Part shown: positions 25,266 through 35,085 of the stretch, in pieces
Layout of the letters: every line of letters begins with the position of its first letter
Numbering within the stretch: position 1 is the first letter of the stretch
Source: Actinomycetota bacterium
Lineage (GTDB): Bacteria; Actinomycetota; Aquicultoria; Aquicultorales; Aquicultoraceae
Direction of reading: 5' to 3'
NCBI GenBank assembly: GCA_018333515.1
Contig: JAGXSZ010000001.1
Coordinates: forward strand, 48,221-112,220
Length of the DNA stretch: 64,000 nucleotides
Made by a program: the position numbers and the translations under genes
Notes under the pieces: model-generated
What the model was told of the DNA's origin: nothing
The model's database searches: none
What the model saw: only the letters and a program-made list of their open reading frames with translations

Positions 25266-25670
25266 TTATGTATTCCCCGGCCTGATTCTATTCTGTTCAT
25301 TAATCCTTTTCACGCGGGCAATTATTTCATTCGCTCTTTTTGACGGTTGTTGAGTCAGAAAAGGACCGTTTCTTCCTGACGCGTATGGAGGTTTCTTCCC
25401 TACTGTGGTGTATTGCTCAACAGTAGGATCAAGTATTTGGCCATCGGCGTTTCTCAACCACCAATGCGTAACACCTTCAGCATCCTTTCCCCTGCATGGT
25501 TGCCATCCTGACTCCTTGCCTCCCAAAAGGTAATACAGCGCCTCGGTGGCGGCATAACAATGACCATACATTGGATTTCCTTTATTGATTATTACATATG
25601 CTGACTTCAATAAATCAGGCGAAAGAACCTCTTGAATCAGTGGAATCCATTCACTTGCTGACCGTGTCAT
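25266..25670 (-). CDS. uncharacterised protein with Cys-His-Asp peptidase-like signature
   Basis: 134 residues; family not named. Three well-spaced conserved-looking motifs stand out: a Cys at a helix start (MYGHCYAATEALYYLLGG), a His in a beta strand (GVTHWWLRNADGQ) and an Asp shortly after (ILDPTVEQY). This order and spacing match papain-like or transglutaminase-like cysteine hydrolases, so a small hydrolase is a reasonable inference. No signal peptide. Its ATG overlaps the stop of the upstream UDG-like gene by four bases (ATGA), so the two proteins are made together. An attC-like site follows the stop. Confidence 0.65.
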   Translation of the reverse strand: MTRSASEWIPLIQEVLSPDLLKSAYVIINKGNPMYGHCYAATEALYYLLGGKESGWQPCRGKDAEGVTHWWLRNADGQILDPTVEQYTTVGKKPPYASGRNGPFLTQQPSKRANEIIARVKRINEQNRIRPGNT

Positions 25671-26395
25671 AACGCTCCTCGTATCAAGTCGATTAAGAGC
25701 GGATCATTTGCCATCTTCGAGAACCTAGGGTTTGCCCCGGATGCATGTTGAATCGGTAAGACTTTTATCGTTGTGCCTGAAACGCATAAATTGGGGATTT
25801 CCCAATTTTTCACTATATTATCAATTTCTTGAGTCAGACCGCAGCTAGGAGTGAGTCCGAGCATATTCTCGTAGAAACCCTCAAACGAAGCGCTTCCCAT
25901 TAGTAAGACGAGTTTTGGGTTGACGATTTGGAGTTCTTCCAGTAAAAATCCCTGGTTCGTGCAAGTGGTTAGCTCAATTGGTGTGGGACGCCTATCGCCA
26001 CTCTTCCCGAGTGCTTTCCCTGGATAACATTGGGCAATCTCAGTGTTGTAGACGGACCGCAATCCTTCCTCGCGCCGCGAAATTACATTTCCATTCGACA
26101 GTACGACAGTATTCGGCGGATGGACTGTTCTGCCGAACTTTCGAAGAAACCGATCCAATATAACCCCGGTCGCTCCAATAGTGCCATCGGCTTTAAAGAA
26201 ATTGACACCGCTCCGCCTAAGTTGATTTGCCGCTAGCGACTGGGAGACGATGAGAACGTCCATTTCCTCAACCGAAACGGCATCTGCTCGACGCAGAGTT
26301 TTTTCTGCATCCATCCTTGGACAAAGATGACAATCACGGACTCGACAGTACAGTTCACCCAGGAGAAGTTCCCATTGTTTGGAAGGCCTATTCAT
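25667..26395 (-). CDS. uracil-DNA glycosylase superfamily-like protein
   Basis: 242 residues. The pattern of cysteines (VRDCHLCPRM near the start, EIAQCYPGKA and ELTTCTNQG in the middle) matches the Fe-S ligands of family 4/5 UDGs. VYNTEIAQCYPG, RRPTPIELTTC and VNPKLVLLMGSASFEGFY follow the UDG core. The C-terminal HASGANPRF corresponds to the usual HPS loop but with a changed residue, and the usual GExPG catalytic motif is replaced by VSQSLAANQ. It may therefore have another lesion or base as substrate, or no glycosylase activity. It is coupled to the Cys-His-Asp protein downstream and may be the first gene of the cassette-like array. Confidence 0.7.
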   Translation of the reverse strand: MNRPSKQWELLLGELYCRVRDCHLCPRMDAEKTLRRADAVSVEEMDVLIVSQSLAANQLRRSGVNFFKADGTIGATGVILDRFLRKFGRTVHPPNTVVLSNGNVISRREEGLRSVYNTEIAQCYPGKALGKSGDRRPTPIELTTCTNQGFLLEELQIVNPKLVLLMGSASFEGFYENMLGLTPSCGLTQEIDNIVKNWEIPNLCVSGTTIKVLPIQHASGANPRFSKMANDPLLIDLIRGAL

Positions 26396-26484
26396 TCCGA
26401 CCCCGAATTAACCACCTTTGAAGTGCTTCCAATAGTTTGCCTCAGCCGTTTCTGGTCTGCTTTTCTGCTGTGTGCCGTTTTTTT

Positions 26485-26492
26485 GCGCTAAC
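26485..26492 (-). other. possible cassette junction (GTTAGCGC)
   Basis: A short GTTAGCGC lies 90 bases upstream of the UDG-like gene, where an attI or first cassette junction would be expected relative to the two attC-like sites. It has no paired partner, so it is only a candidate. Confidence 0.25.
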
Positions 26493-26503
26493 TATGTTTA
26501 TAC

Positions 26504-26642
26504 TGATCCGTATAATACTCCAAAATTGCTGCTTGTGTCCATATAAGACGCCTGCTAGAATTCGTAACTTGCGGATATAACCAGTGCTAGCTGTAGCTGT
26601 TGACACGAAACGCTGTTTTATCATGACGTCTTATACGGATCA
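26504..26642. repeat. long-range inverted repeat
   Basis: TGATCCGTATAA (26504-26515) and TTATACGGATCA (26631-26642) are exact reverse complements 115 bases apart; allowing mismatches they extend by about three bases. They lie in the AT-rich gap before the UDG-like gene and could be the ends of a small decayed element or paired operators. Confidence 0.5.
26512..26541 (-). promoter_or_regulatory. promoter reading into the UDG-like gene and cassettes
   Basis: On the minus strand TGGACA (26536-26541) and TATTAT (26512-26517) are separated by 18 bases, five of six matches each. It lies about 117 bases upstream of the UDG-like ATG, in the place where a cassette-array promoter would be. Confidence 0.5.
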
Positions 26643-26716
26643 ATATCTAACTCCCTTTGCAACCGACTTATTTAACCTTAAAGTATGTCGACCGGGACTT
26701 AGGAGAATCCCCTATT

Positions 26717-26742
26717 CCCGGCTCTGGTTTCGGCTTCGTTCA
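26717..26742. repeat. 26-base repeat at the 3' side of fic gene 2 (copy 2)
   Basis: Matches 23 of 26 positions of the copy at 23139-23164, same orientation, again just after a Fic stop codon. Confidence 0.6.
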
Positions 26743-26753
26743 TATTATTTATT

Positions 26754-27635
26754 TTACTTATTGGGAACTCCGATCTTCCAGATGCCCTTCTCCAAAAACG
26801 CTTCGATGGTCTGCCTTTTTGCCTTATTAATCATATTTGGGTGCGATAATTTAAACTTTTTCGCATAATCGGCAAGCGTCATTATTTCCGCGCCCTCCAA
26901 ATATGCAAGCCGTTTATGGTAGCTGCCGGTGAGGGCTTTGCCTACTATCGCTTCCATGATCTTGGTCGAACCCTTTAAGTCGAATTCCTGAAAAGCCTCG
27001 TAATATTTGTTTCTCTCAATAAATTTAATGTTGATCGGAACGAAGCCCTCGCGTATCAGCAAATAGTTATTAACGACACGCCCGATACGGCCGTTACCGT
27101 CAACGAACGGATGAATGTGTTCAAAGACGAGGTGCAACTTTGCTACACGCTTAATGATATTTATATGACTTTCGGCATTGAACTCCGCGAGCATTTTTTC
27201 GAGGCGACCGACGACCACCTGAGGGTCAGGCGCGATATGACTCCCTACGCGAACGTATTCCTGATCTTGCCTAAACCTGCCGGCAATATCGTCGCGGATA
27301 TTGGAGATAAGCATTTTGTGCAGCATTAAAATGACGTTTAGGGAAAGTTCTTGCTCTTTGGCCTTAGTATCTATATACGTTACGACTCTGGCGAGATTCT
27401 TCGCCTCAAATATTTCACGTTCGGAGATATATCGATCGAGGTCGATCTGGAGCAGAATCTTTTCTGTTTCTTCTAAAGTGAGGGTGCTGTTTTCGATGGC
27501 GTTTGAGTTAAATACCTGTTCGGCAACTTCAGCCTCGTTGATAATTCTAATAAGCGCGTCTTTGCCTATTGACGCCCTGTAGTATCGCTCCCGAAGGGTA
27601 TTGATCTTATTGTAGACATTCAGGATCTTTGCCAT
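26754..27635 (-). CDS. Fic-domain protein with N-terminal inhibitory helix (second copy)
   Basis: 293 residues. The Fic loop HPFVDGNGRIGR (175-186) is intact and SNAIEN (44-49) is the inhibitory S-x-x-x-E-N motif, so this is again a class II enzyme. A C-terminal helix-turn-helix-like part follows (ADYAKKFKLSHPNMINKAKR). It is only distantly like the other Fic protein in this window, so it is not a recent duplicate, although the two share a downstream 26-base repeat. The promoter sits so close to the ATG that the mRNA should be leaderless. Targets are unknown. The gene is AT-rich compared with its neighbours. Confidence 0.92.
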   Translation of the reverse strand: MAKILNVYNKINTLRERYYRASIGKDALIRIINEAEVAEQVFNSNAIENSTLTLEETEKILLQIDLDRYISEREIFEAKNLARVVTYIDTKAKEQELSLNVILMLHKMLISNIRDDIAGRFRQDQEYVRVGSHIAPDPQVVVGRLEKMLAEFNAESHINIIKRVAKLHLVFEHIHPFVDGNGRIGRVVNNYLLIREGFVPINIKFIERNKYYEAFQEFDLKGSTKIMEAIVGKALTGSYHKRLAYLEGAEIMTLADYAKKFKLSHPNMINKAKRQTIEAFLEKGIWKIGVPNK

Positions 27636-27643
27636 ACCGTTAA

Positions 27644-27670
27644 ATTATAGGTTTTTCACGCTTTTGTCAA
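27644..27670 (-). promoter_or_regulatory. consensus promoter of fic gene 2, probably leaderless
   Basis: TTGACA (27665-27670) and TATAAT (27644-27649), both perfect, are 15 bases apart on the minus strand. The -10 ends eight bases before the ATG at 27635, so transcription should begin at or within three bases of the start codon. ATAACCGT (27672-27679) and ACGGTTAT (27709-27716) upstream form an inverted pair that may bind a regulator. Confidence 0.6.
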
Positions 27671-27853
27671 TATAACCGTGAATACTGGTCACAAAATCGC
27701 TGGTTTTAACGGTTATGGCTATCGATCAATGTTCTACAACTCGCCCGCAAAGGCTTGGTGCAACAGCGACTTCTTCAATGATTCCAGCGCGGCGTGTTAG
27801 GCGCTCTTCCACTGCATGGATAGCTTTTTATTTGACGCGGGTGGAGTAGGGGC

Positions 27854-28018
27854 GTAGGGGACGTTGCTACGGTTGCTACGTCTACGCTTACTCACTCATG
27901 TTAAACGATTACATAGAAGCAGCGTTTCCTTCAGATCAAAAGAATCCGCCCTGCTCACGTAGCAACGTCCCCTGCCTCCTCACGTAACTCACGTAGCTCC
28001 CGTAGCAACGTCCCCTAC
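27854..28018. repeat. 165-base MITE/REPIN-like element with 19-bp inverted ends, touching the murA stop
   Basis: The left end GTAGGGGACGTTGCTACGG (27854-27872) is an exact reverse complement of the right end (28000-28018). A third, shorter copy of the right-end sequence lies at 27956-27975. There is no coding frame. The right end supplies the TAG stop codon of murA (28015-28017). Confidence 0.72.
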
Positions 28019-29274
28019 ACTCGCTCGATGCTCGCGCCTACCGCCCGCAGTTTCTGCTCAAAATCGTGATAGCCCCGGTCGATGTGGTAGATGTCGGCTA
28101 TCTCGGTGACGCCTTCGGCGACCAGGCCGGCGACGACCAGCGCGGCCCCGCCCCTCAGGTCGGGCGCGTTTACCGGCGCCCCGCTCAAACCGGCCACGCC
28201 TCGAATGACGGCATGACGCCCTTCGGTCTTGATATCACTGCCCATCCGGTTGAGTTCCGCGACGAACATGAAGCGGTTTTCAAAGATATTCTCGGTGATG
28301 ATGCTCGTCCCTTCGGCGATAGCCAAAATCGTCATGAACTGCGTCTGGAGGTCGGTAGGAAACCCCGGATACGGCAGCGTGGCTATGTCCGCCGGGCGGA
28401 TTGCGTCGCGCCCGATGACTCGAATCTCGCCCACGCCCACCTTGACGATAGCCCCGATACTGCGGAGCTTGCTGACGGCGAGTTCTAAGTGCTCCGGGGA
28501 TACGTCTTCGAGCACGACGTCGCCCTTGGTGATTGCGGCGGCGACCAGGAATGTCCCGGCCTCGATACGGTCGGGCATGACACGGTATTCGCCCCCGTGC
28601 AGCTTATTGACCCCCTCGACCACGATAGTAGAAGTACCGGCGCCTTTTATCCTGGCGCCCATCATGTTGAGAAAGTCGGCGAGGTCGACTATCTCCGGCT
28701 CCCTGGCGGCATTGGCGATTACCGTCTCGCCCTCGGCCAGCGTAGCCGCCATCAACAGGTTCTCGGTCGCGCCCACACTCGGATAGTCCAGGGCTATCTT
28801 CGCGCCCACCAGCTTCTCCGAGTAAGCCTCGATAAAGCCGTGGCCTACCTCGAACCGCGCCCCGAACGCCTCCAAGCCTCGTATGTGCATGTCTATTTTA
28901 CGCAAGCCGATATTGCAACCGCCGGGCATAGCGACCCGGGCTTTTCCAAGGCGCGCTAAAAGCGGCCCTAAGACGATGATAGAGGCCCTCATCTGGCTTA
29001 CCAATTCATAAGGGGCTTCAGGATAAAGCGGGTATGTCGGCTTTATCTCGACGACGCCGGGCTCACTATACGCGACCCTGGCGCCCAACCTTTCGAGCAC
29101 CGCAGCCATCGTCTTGACGTCGTTTATTATCGGGACGTTCGTGAGAATCGTCGTCTCTTCCGTCAACAAAGCCGCCGCCATCAGCTTGAGGGCGGAATTT
29201 TTCGCGCCGCCCACCTTTATTCTTCCAGAGAGCCGGTTGCCGCCCTCGACGACGAACTTCGAACCATTACTCAT
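28015..29274 (-). CDS. murA: UDP-N-acetylglucosamine 1-carboxyvinyltransferase MurA
   Basis: 419 residues, normal length. KVGGAKNSALKLMAAALL near the N-terminus binds UDP-GlcNAc, and the catalytic Cys sits in MPGGCNIGLRKIDMH. It transfers enolpyruvate from PEP to UDP-GlcNAc, the first committed step of peptidoglycan synthesis, in the cytoplasm. The Cys keeps fosfomycin sensitivity likely. It follows the ATP synthase operon with a gap of about 140 bases, as in other Actinobacteria. The stop codon lies inside the end of a repeat element, so the last residues (GASIERV) may have been altered by that insertion. Confidence 0.96.
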   Translation of the reverse strand: MSNGSKFVVEGGNRLSGRIKVGGAKNSALKLMAAALLTEETTILTNVPIINDVKTMAAVLERLGARVAYSEPGVVEIKPTYPLYPEAPYELVSQMRASIIVLGPLLARLGKARVAMPGGCNIGLRKIDMHIRGLEAFGARFEVGHGFIEAYSEKLVGAKIALDYPSVGATENLLMAATLAEGETVIANAAREPEIVDLADFLNMMGARIKGAGTSTIVVEGVNKLHGGEYRVMPDRIEAGTFLVAAAITKGDVVLEDVSPEHLELAVSKLRSIGAIVKVGVGEIRVIGRDAIRPADIATLPYPGFPTDLQTQFMTILAIAEGTSIITENIFENRFMFVAELNRMGSDIKTEGRHAVIRGVAGLSGAPVNAPDLRGGAALVVAGLVAEGVTEIADIYHIDRGYHDFEQKLRAVGASIERV

Positions 29275-29340
29275 TGCTCATTACCTTAAATCTCCTCAAC
29301 TGTGGAGCTTATAGTATAGCCGATATCGCTCAACAACGCA

Positions 29341-29391
29341 GAAGCCAGACAAAGAATTCAGGCTCTAACCTTGAAATCCTTCTCTGGCTTC
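29341..29391. repeat. inverted repeat between atpC and murA
   Basis: GAAGCCAGA (29341-29349) and TCTGGCTTC (29383-29391) can pair around a loop of about 33 bases. No T-run follows on the minus strand, so a classic terminator is not supported; it may slow read-through or stabilise the 3' end of the atp mRNA. Confidence 0.45.
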
Positions 29392-29417
29392 CGATTATTA
29401 AGTTATTCCAGCATTGG

Positions 29418-29828
29418 TTAGCCTTTTTGTGCCACCCTGAGCCTGACAAGCGCTTTTCTCAAGCTTACCTCGGCCTCAAGGAGTATCTTACCTGATGCTC
29501 TCGCCTCGGCTATCTCTGCTTCCCGCTCGAGGCGTTTCGCCTCGGCGCGGGCAATATCGATTTCGTGCGAAAGCTCCGCCGCATCAGCAAGTATTGTGAG
29601 CTTATCATTCCTAAACTCGAGATAACCGCCCAACACGGAAACAAAATCGCGCTGCCCGCCATTGAGTATACGCAACTCACCGAGGGCAAGCGGCGTAACG
29701 ATAGGGATGTGCCGCGGCATAATGCCCAGCTCACCCTCGACGCCGAGAGCGACTACCATGTCGGCTTCTCCACTATAGACGATATTCTCAGGGCTTACCA
29801 CTTCGCATAGAAGCTTGCGATCAGCCAT
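29418..29828 (-). CDS. atpC: ATP synthase F1 subunit epsilon
   Basis: 136 residues with the N-terminal beta-sandwich (CEVVSPENIVYSGEADMVVA, GELGIMPRHIPIVTPLALGE) and a C-terminal helical hairpin (ARAEAKRLEREAEIAEARAS). Part of the central stalk; the C-terminal helices can inhibit ATP hydrolysis. Last gene of the operon, 22 bases after atpD. Confidence 0.96.
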   Translation of the reverse strand: MADRKLLCEVVSPENIVYSGEADMVVALGVEGELGIMPRHIPIVTPLALGELRILNGGQRDFVSVLGGYLEFRNDKLTILADAAELSHEIDIARAEAKRLEREAEIAEARASGKILLEAEVSLRKALVRLRVAQKG

Positions 29829-29850
29829 TTAAACCTCCAGTAAACGCCCC

Positions 29851-31263
<1,413 letters not shown>

Positions 31264-31326
31264 TTAAACTCTTCACCTCAATTCTATTGCCGAACATGTC
31301 GGCATCGATAAACTTACAAAACAGAT

Positions 31327-32223
31327 CTATGCCTCTTGCAGGGCATTGGCGCCGCCGACAATCTCAGCGATCTCTTGCGTGATTTGCGCCTGCCTCGCCC
31401 GGTTGTACCACCTGGTGAGATTCTCTATCATCTCTGTCGCGCTGTCGGTCGCGTTCTTCATCGCTATCCGGCGCGCGGCGTGCTCGCTCGCAGCCGATTC
31501 CATCAGCGCCCTAAGAACGACTGTATTGACATAGCGCGGCAATAGATCGTATAGCACTCGCACCGCGTCCGGCTCGAACTCGTGCTCGACACTCGTCCCG
31601 CCCGCTTCGGCCTCGCCGCCGCCGCCACCCGATATCTCCGCTTGTTTTACGGGGAGTAGCTGATGGGTCGTCGGCTTTTGCTCCAGCGCCGATTTGAAAT
31701 GATTGAACACAATGTAGACCTTGTCGATGGAGCCTTCCTGATACATCTCGACGACTTTATCCGCAACCGCTTTCGCCTCGATAAAGGTCGGGCGGTCGGT
31801 AAACTCGGTATGCGCCGCGATAATGTTATATTCGGCAAATCTTAAATAACCCGCGCCCTTGCGGCCGACGGCTACAAAAGATACCTCGCGGCCTTGGGCC
31901 GTCTCGTCGCGGTATATCGCCTCCGCGCGCCGCAGGATGTTCATATTGAACGCCCCGCAGAGCCCCCGGTTGGAAGTGACCGGAATAATCACGACATTCT
32001 TGGTCTCTTCATGAACCTCGAGCAACGGATGGCTGCCCGCCCCGACATGCTGGGCGACGCTGTTTAAGACATCGACCATTTTTATCGCATACGGCCGTGC
32101 CGCCTCGATTCGGGATTGCGCCCGCTTTATCTTAGCGGTCGCCACCATCTCCATAGTCTTGGTGATTTGGCGCGTGCTCTCGACACTTTTTATTCTGCTA
32201 AGTACTGCTCTTGCCTTTGACAT
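31327..32223 (-). CDS. atpG: ATP synthase F1 subunit gamma
   Basis: 298 residues. Both long terminal helices are seen (RAVLSRIKSVESTRQITKTM at the N-terminus; YNRARQAQITQEIAEIVGGA at the C-terminus), with SNRGLCGAFNMNILRRAEA between. An insert rich in Gly (SGGGGGEAEAGGTSVEHEFE, about 205-225) is longer than in E. coli, as in many Gram-positives. It is the rotor shaft coupling proton flow to catalysis. Confidence 0.97.
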   Translation of the reverse strand: MSKARAVLSRIKSVESTRQITKTMEMVATAKIKRAQSRIEAARPYAIKMVDVLNSVAQHVGAGSHPLLEVHEETKNVVIIPVTSNRGLCGAFNMNILRRAEAIYRDETAQGREVSFVAVGRKGAGYLRFAEYNIIAAHTEFTDRPTFIEAKAVADKVVEMYQEGSIDKVYIVFNHFKSALEQKPTTHQLLPVKQAEISGGGGGEAEAGGTSVEHEFEPDAVRVLYDLLPRYVNTVVLRALMESAASEHAARRIAMKNATDSATEMIENLTRWYNRARQAQITQEIAEIVGGANALQEA

Positions 32224-32240
32224 GGATAATCATCCCCAAG

Positions 32241-33758
32241 CTATAGAGCCATGCCGACGAAGGATGTCTTGAATTCCTTGATGATTTCGCCGAGCGCTTT
32301 CTCATTCTCTTCTGAAATGACCTTCTCTTCGACGATGTTCTTCGCCAAGTCCGCGTAATTGCCGCGGACGAACTCGAGTAGGCCTTTCTCGAACGCACCG
32401 ACTTTTGTCACGTCGATGTCGTCAAGGAAGCCGCGGACACCGGCGAAGATAGATATGATCTGGTCTTCAACCACCATCGGCACGAACTGCCCTTGCTTCA
32501 GCAACTCGACCATGCGCTGGCCTCTCGCCAACTGTGCCAGCGTCGCTTTGTCCAGCTCTGAGCCGAACTGCGCAAACGCTTCCAGTTCACGGAACTGCGC
32601 CAAGTCGAGTCTTAAACGTCCTGCTACCTGCTTCATCGCTTTGATCTGCGCGTTACCGCCGACTCGGGATACCGAGATACCGACGTTGACCGCCGGGCGC
32701 ACGCCCGAATAGAAGAGGTCGGACTCGAGGAATATCTGGCCGTCCGTAATCGAGATGACATTCGTCGGGATATACGCCGAAACGTCGCCCGCGAGCGTCT
32801 CGATAATCGGCAGCGCCGTAAGAGAACCGCCGCCCAATTCATCGCTGAGCTTGCACGCCCTCTCCAGCAGCCTCGAATGTAGATAGAAGACGTCGCCCGG
32901 GTATGCTTCGCGGCCCGGCGGGCGTCTCAGCAATAGCGACATCTGGCGATACGCTTGAGCTTGCTTGCTCAAGTCATCATAGATGACCAGCGTATGCTTG
33001 CCGTTGTAGAGATAGTGCTCCGCCATAGCGCAGCCGCCGTACGGTGCGATATACTGCATCGGCGCGGGGTCGCTGGCCGGAGAGGCTACAACGATGGTGT
33101 ATTTCATGGCATCGTGGCGCTCTAAGGTCTCGACGACCTGCGCGACGGTCGATGCTTTGCCGCCGATGGCGACATAGACACAGACAACGCCTGTGTTCTT
33201 TTGGTTGATGATTGCGTCAATCGCAATCGCGGTCTTTCCGGTTCTGCGGTCGCCGATGATAAGCTCGCGCTGTCCGCGACCGATGGGTATCATCGAGTCG
33301 ATAGCCTTGATGCCGGTCTGCAAGGGCTCCTTAACAGGTTGCCTGTGGACAACACCCGGGGCCAGCCACTCTATCGGGCGGTGTGCCTCCGGTGTTATCG
33401 GGCCTTTGCCGTCGATCGGCTGACCCAACGAGTTGACGACACGGCCGAGCATACCGTCGCCGACCGGGACCTCGGCGATCCTGCCGGTGCGCTTTACGAT
33501 ATCGCCCTCGGCGATGTCGAGGTAGTCACCCATAATAACGACACCGACATTGTCTTCCTCGAGGTTGAGGGCAAGACCGAACGCGCCGTTGGGGAACTCG
33601 AGCATCTCCATCGCCATGCAGCCGCGTACGCCGTGGACTATCGCGATGCCGTCTCGGGCCTCCAGAACCGTTCCAACCTCTTCGACCTCTATTTGAGGTT
33701 CATACTCTTCGATTTCCCGCCTCAACAGAGAGGCGATCTCTCGCGACTTTATTTTCAT
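32241..33758 (-). CDS. atpA: ATP synthase F1 subunit alpha
   Basis: 505 residues. [15 protein letters not shown] is the Walker A motif, [20 protein letters not shown] and [19 protein letters not shown] are family signatures. It forms the alpha3beta3 ring with AtpD and has a non-catalytic nucleotide site. It lies 11 bases after atpH and 17 before atpG. Confidence 0.98.
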   Translation of the reverse strand: MKIKSREIASLLRREIEEYEPQIEVEEVGTVLEARDGIAIVHGVRGCMAMEMLEFPNGAFGLALNLEEDNVGVVIMGDYLDIAEGDIVKRTGRIAEVPVGDGMLGRVVNSLGQPIDGKGPITPEAHRPIEWLAPGVVHRQPVKEPLQTGIKAIDSMIPIGRGQRELIIGDRRTGKTAIAIDAIINQKNTGVVCVYVAIGGKASTVAQVVETLERHDAMKYTIVVASPASDPAPMQYIAPYGGCAMAEHYLYNGKHTLVIYDDLSKQAQAYRQMSLLLRRPPGREAYPGDVFYLHSRLLERACKLSDELGGGSLTALPIIETLAGDVSAYIPTNVISITDGQIFLESDLFYSGVRPAVNVGISVSRVGGNAQIKAMKQVAGRLRLDLAQFRELEAFAQFGSELDKATLAQLARGQRMVELLKQGQFVPMVVEDQIISIFAGVRGFLDDIDVTKVGAFEKGLLEFVRGNYADLAKNIVEEKVISEENEKALGEIIKEFKTSFVGMAL

Positions 33759-33769
33759 AAACCTACTCC

Positions 33770-34309
33770 TTACCGCGCTTGAATTAGCCTGTCGCGTAAG
33801 TCGCTTAAACGTGATTTTACGCTGGCGTCGATGATCTGCCCGTTGGCGTAGACTATCATTCCGCCGTGGATTGTCGGGTCGACAACGGTTTCAAGTATTA
33901 CTTCCCTCTTGGTAGATTCTTCGAGCTTAACTTGGATTTTCGCTCGCAGGTCATCGGAGAGCGGTATCGCCGTGATGACCCGGGCCATAACCCGCTTTTG
34001 ATGTTCGTCCAAGAGACGGTCGAACTCGTTTCTTATCTCAAAGAACAAGTTCTCCCTACCGTTGTCGAAGAGTATCCAGAAAAAGTTGCGCGTCATAACC
34101 GATACTTCATGTAGAAAGACTTTATTAAAAACGCTCTTTTTCTGTTCACCGCCCACTTTTGCCGAATGAAAATACCCTTCGAACTCCGGGTCGGTGAGCA
34201 AGTCGCCCACGAGTTCGACCTCTTTGGCGACTTTCTCAAGCGCGTTATCGCTAATCGCCGCGTCAAATAGCGCTTCCGCGTATTCCCTCGCTACCCGCTC
34301 GTCTTTCAT
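33770..34309 (-). CDS. atpH: ATP synthase F1 subunit delta
   Basis: 179 residues of the OSCP/delta family: [20 protein letters not shown] at the N-terminus and [20 protein letters not shown] with [10 protein letters not shown] near the end. It ties the F1 head to the peripheral stalk b subunits. Its ATG overlaps the atpF stop by four bases. Confidence 0.95.
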   Translation of the reverse strand: MKDERVAREYAEALFDAAISDNALEKVAKEVELVGDLLTDPEFEGYFHSAKVGGEQKKSVFNKVFLHEVSVMTRNFFWILFDNGRENLFFEIRNEFDRLLDEHQKRVMARVITAIPLSDDLRAKIQVKLEESTKREVILETVVDPTIHGGMIVYANGQIIDASVKSRLSDLRDRLIQAR

Positions 34310-34794
34310 GACAAACGACCCACTTCACTCAGATAACTCTCGATAAGCTGCTCGTGCGCGGCTTTATCCAACTCTTGCTCGATTACTTTTGCGGCCAAGG
34401 TAACGCTAAGGTCGCCTACCTCCGTCCTTAACTCTTTGATCGCCTGCTCTACGTCGCGGTTGATCTGGTCTTCCGCTTTCGCGATCATAAGCTTGACCTC
34501 TTCATCAGCTTTGGCTTTAATCTCAGCTCTAAGATTTTCGCCAAGTTGCTTGCCTTCGGCGATGATTTTATGCGCCTCGGCACGCGCCTCGGCCAATCTC
34601 TCCTCATAACCTTTGAGCATGCGCTCCGCCTCAAGCCGAGCGTTCTCCGCCTGCTCGATGGATTCGCGTATCGTCTTCTCGCGCTCATCCAACATGCTTA
34701 CGATCGGGCCGAAACCAAATTTGGCTAAAGCAATCACCAACACGATGAAAGCTAAAGTCACATAGATTATCAGTGGTTGGTTTAATTCAATCAT
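34306..34794 (-). CDS. atpF: ATP synthase Fo subunit b
   Basis: 162 residues: one N-terminal membrane helix (PLIIYVTLAFIVLVIALAKF) followed by FGPIVSMLDEREKTIRESIE and a long, highly charged helix that dimerises into the peripheral stalk. Only one b gene is present, so a b2 homodimer is expected. It sits between atpE and atpH. Confidence 0.95.
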   Translation of the reverse strand: MIELNQPLIIYVTLAFIVLVIALAKFGFGPIVSMLDEREKTIRESIEQAENARLEAERMLKGYEERLAEARAEAHKIIAEGKQLGENLRAEIKAKADEEVKLMIAKAEDQINRDVEQAIKELRTEVGDLSVTLAAKVIEQELDKAAHEQLIESYLSEVGRLS

Positions 34795-34836
34795 CCGTAA
34801 CCCACTTACTCCTTCCAGAAAAGTTCAGCCCGTTTC

Positions 34837-35079
<243 letters not shown>

Positions 35080-35085
35080 TTAATC

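Noticed and set aside
26442..26624. 60-codon minus-strand frame in the gap before the UDG-like gene
   Set aside because: No ribosome site, basic low-information sequence, and it crosses the inverted repeat and promoter.
27740..27800. Third possible attC site, with a perfect GTTAGGC box
   Set aside because: Only one outer box is good. No partner RYYYAAC box or inner stem could be paired, so it was not called.
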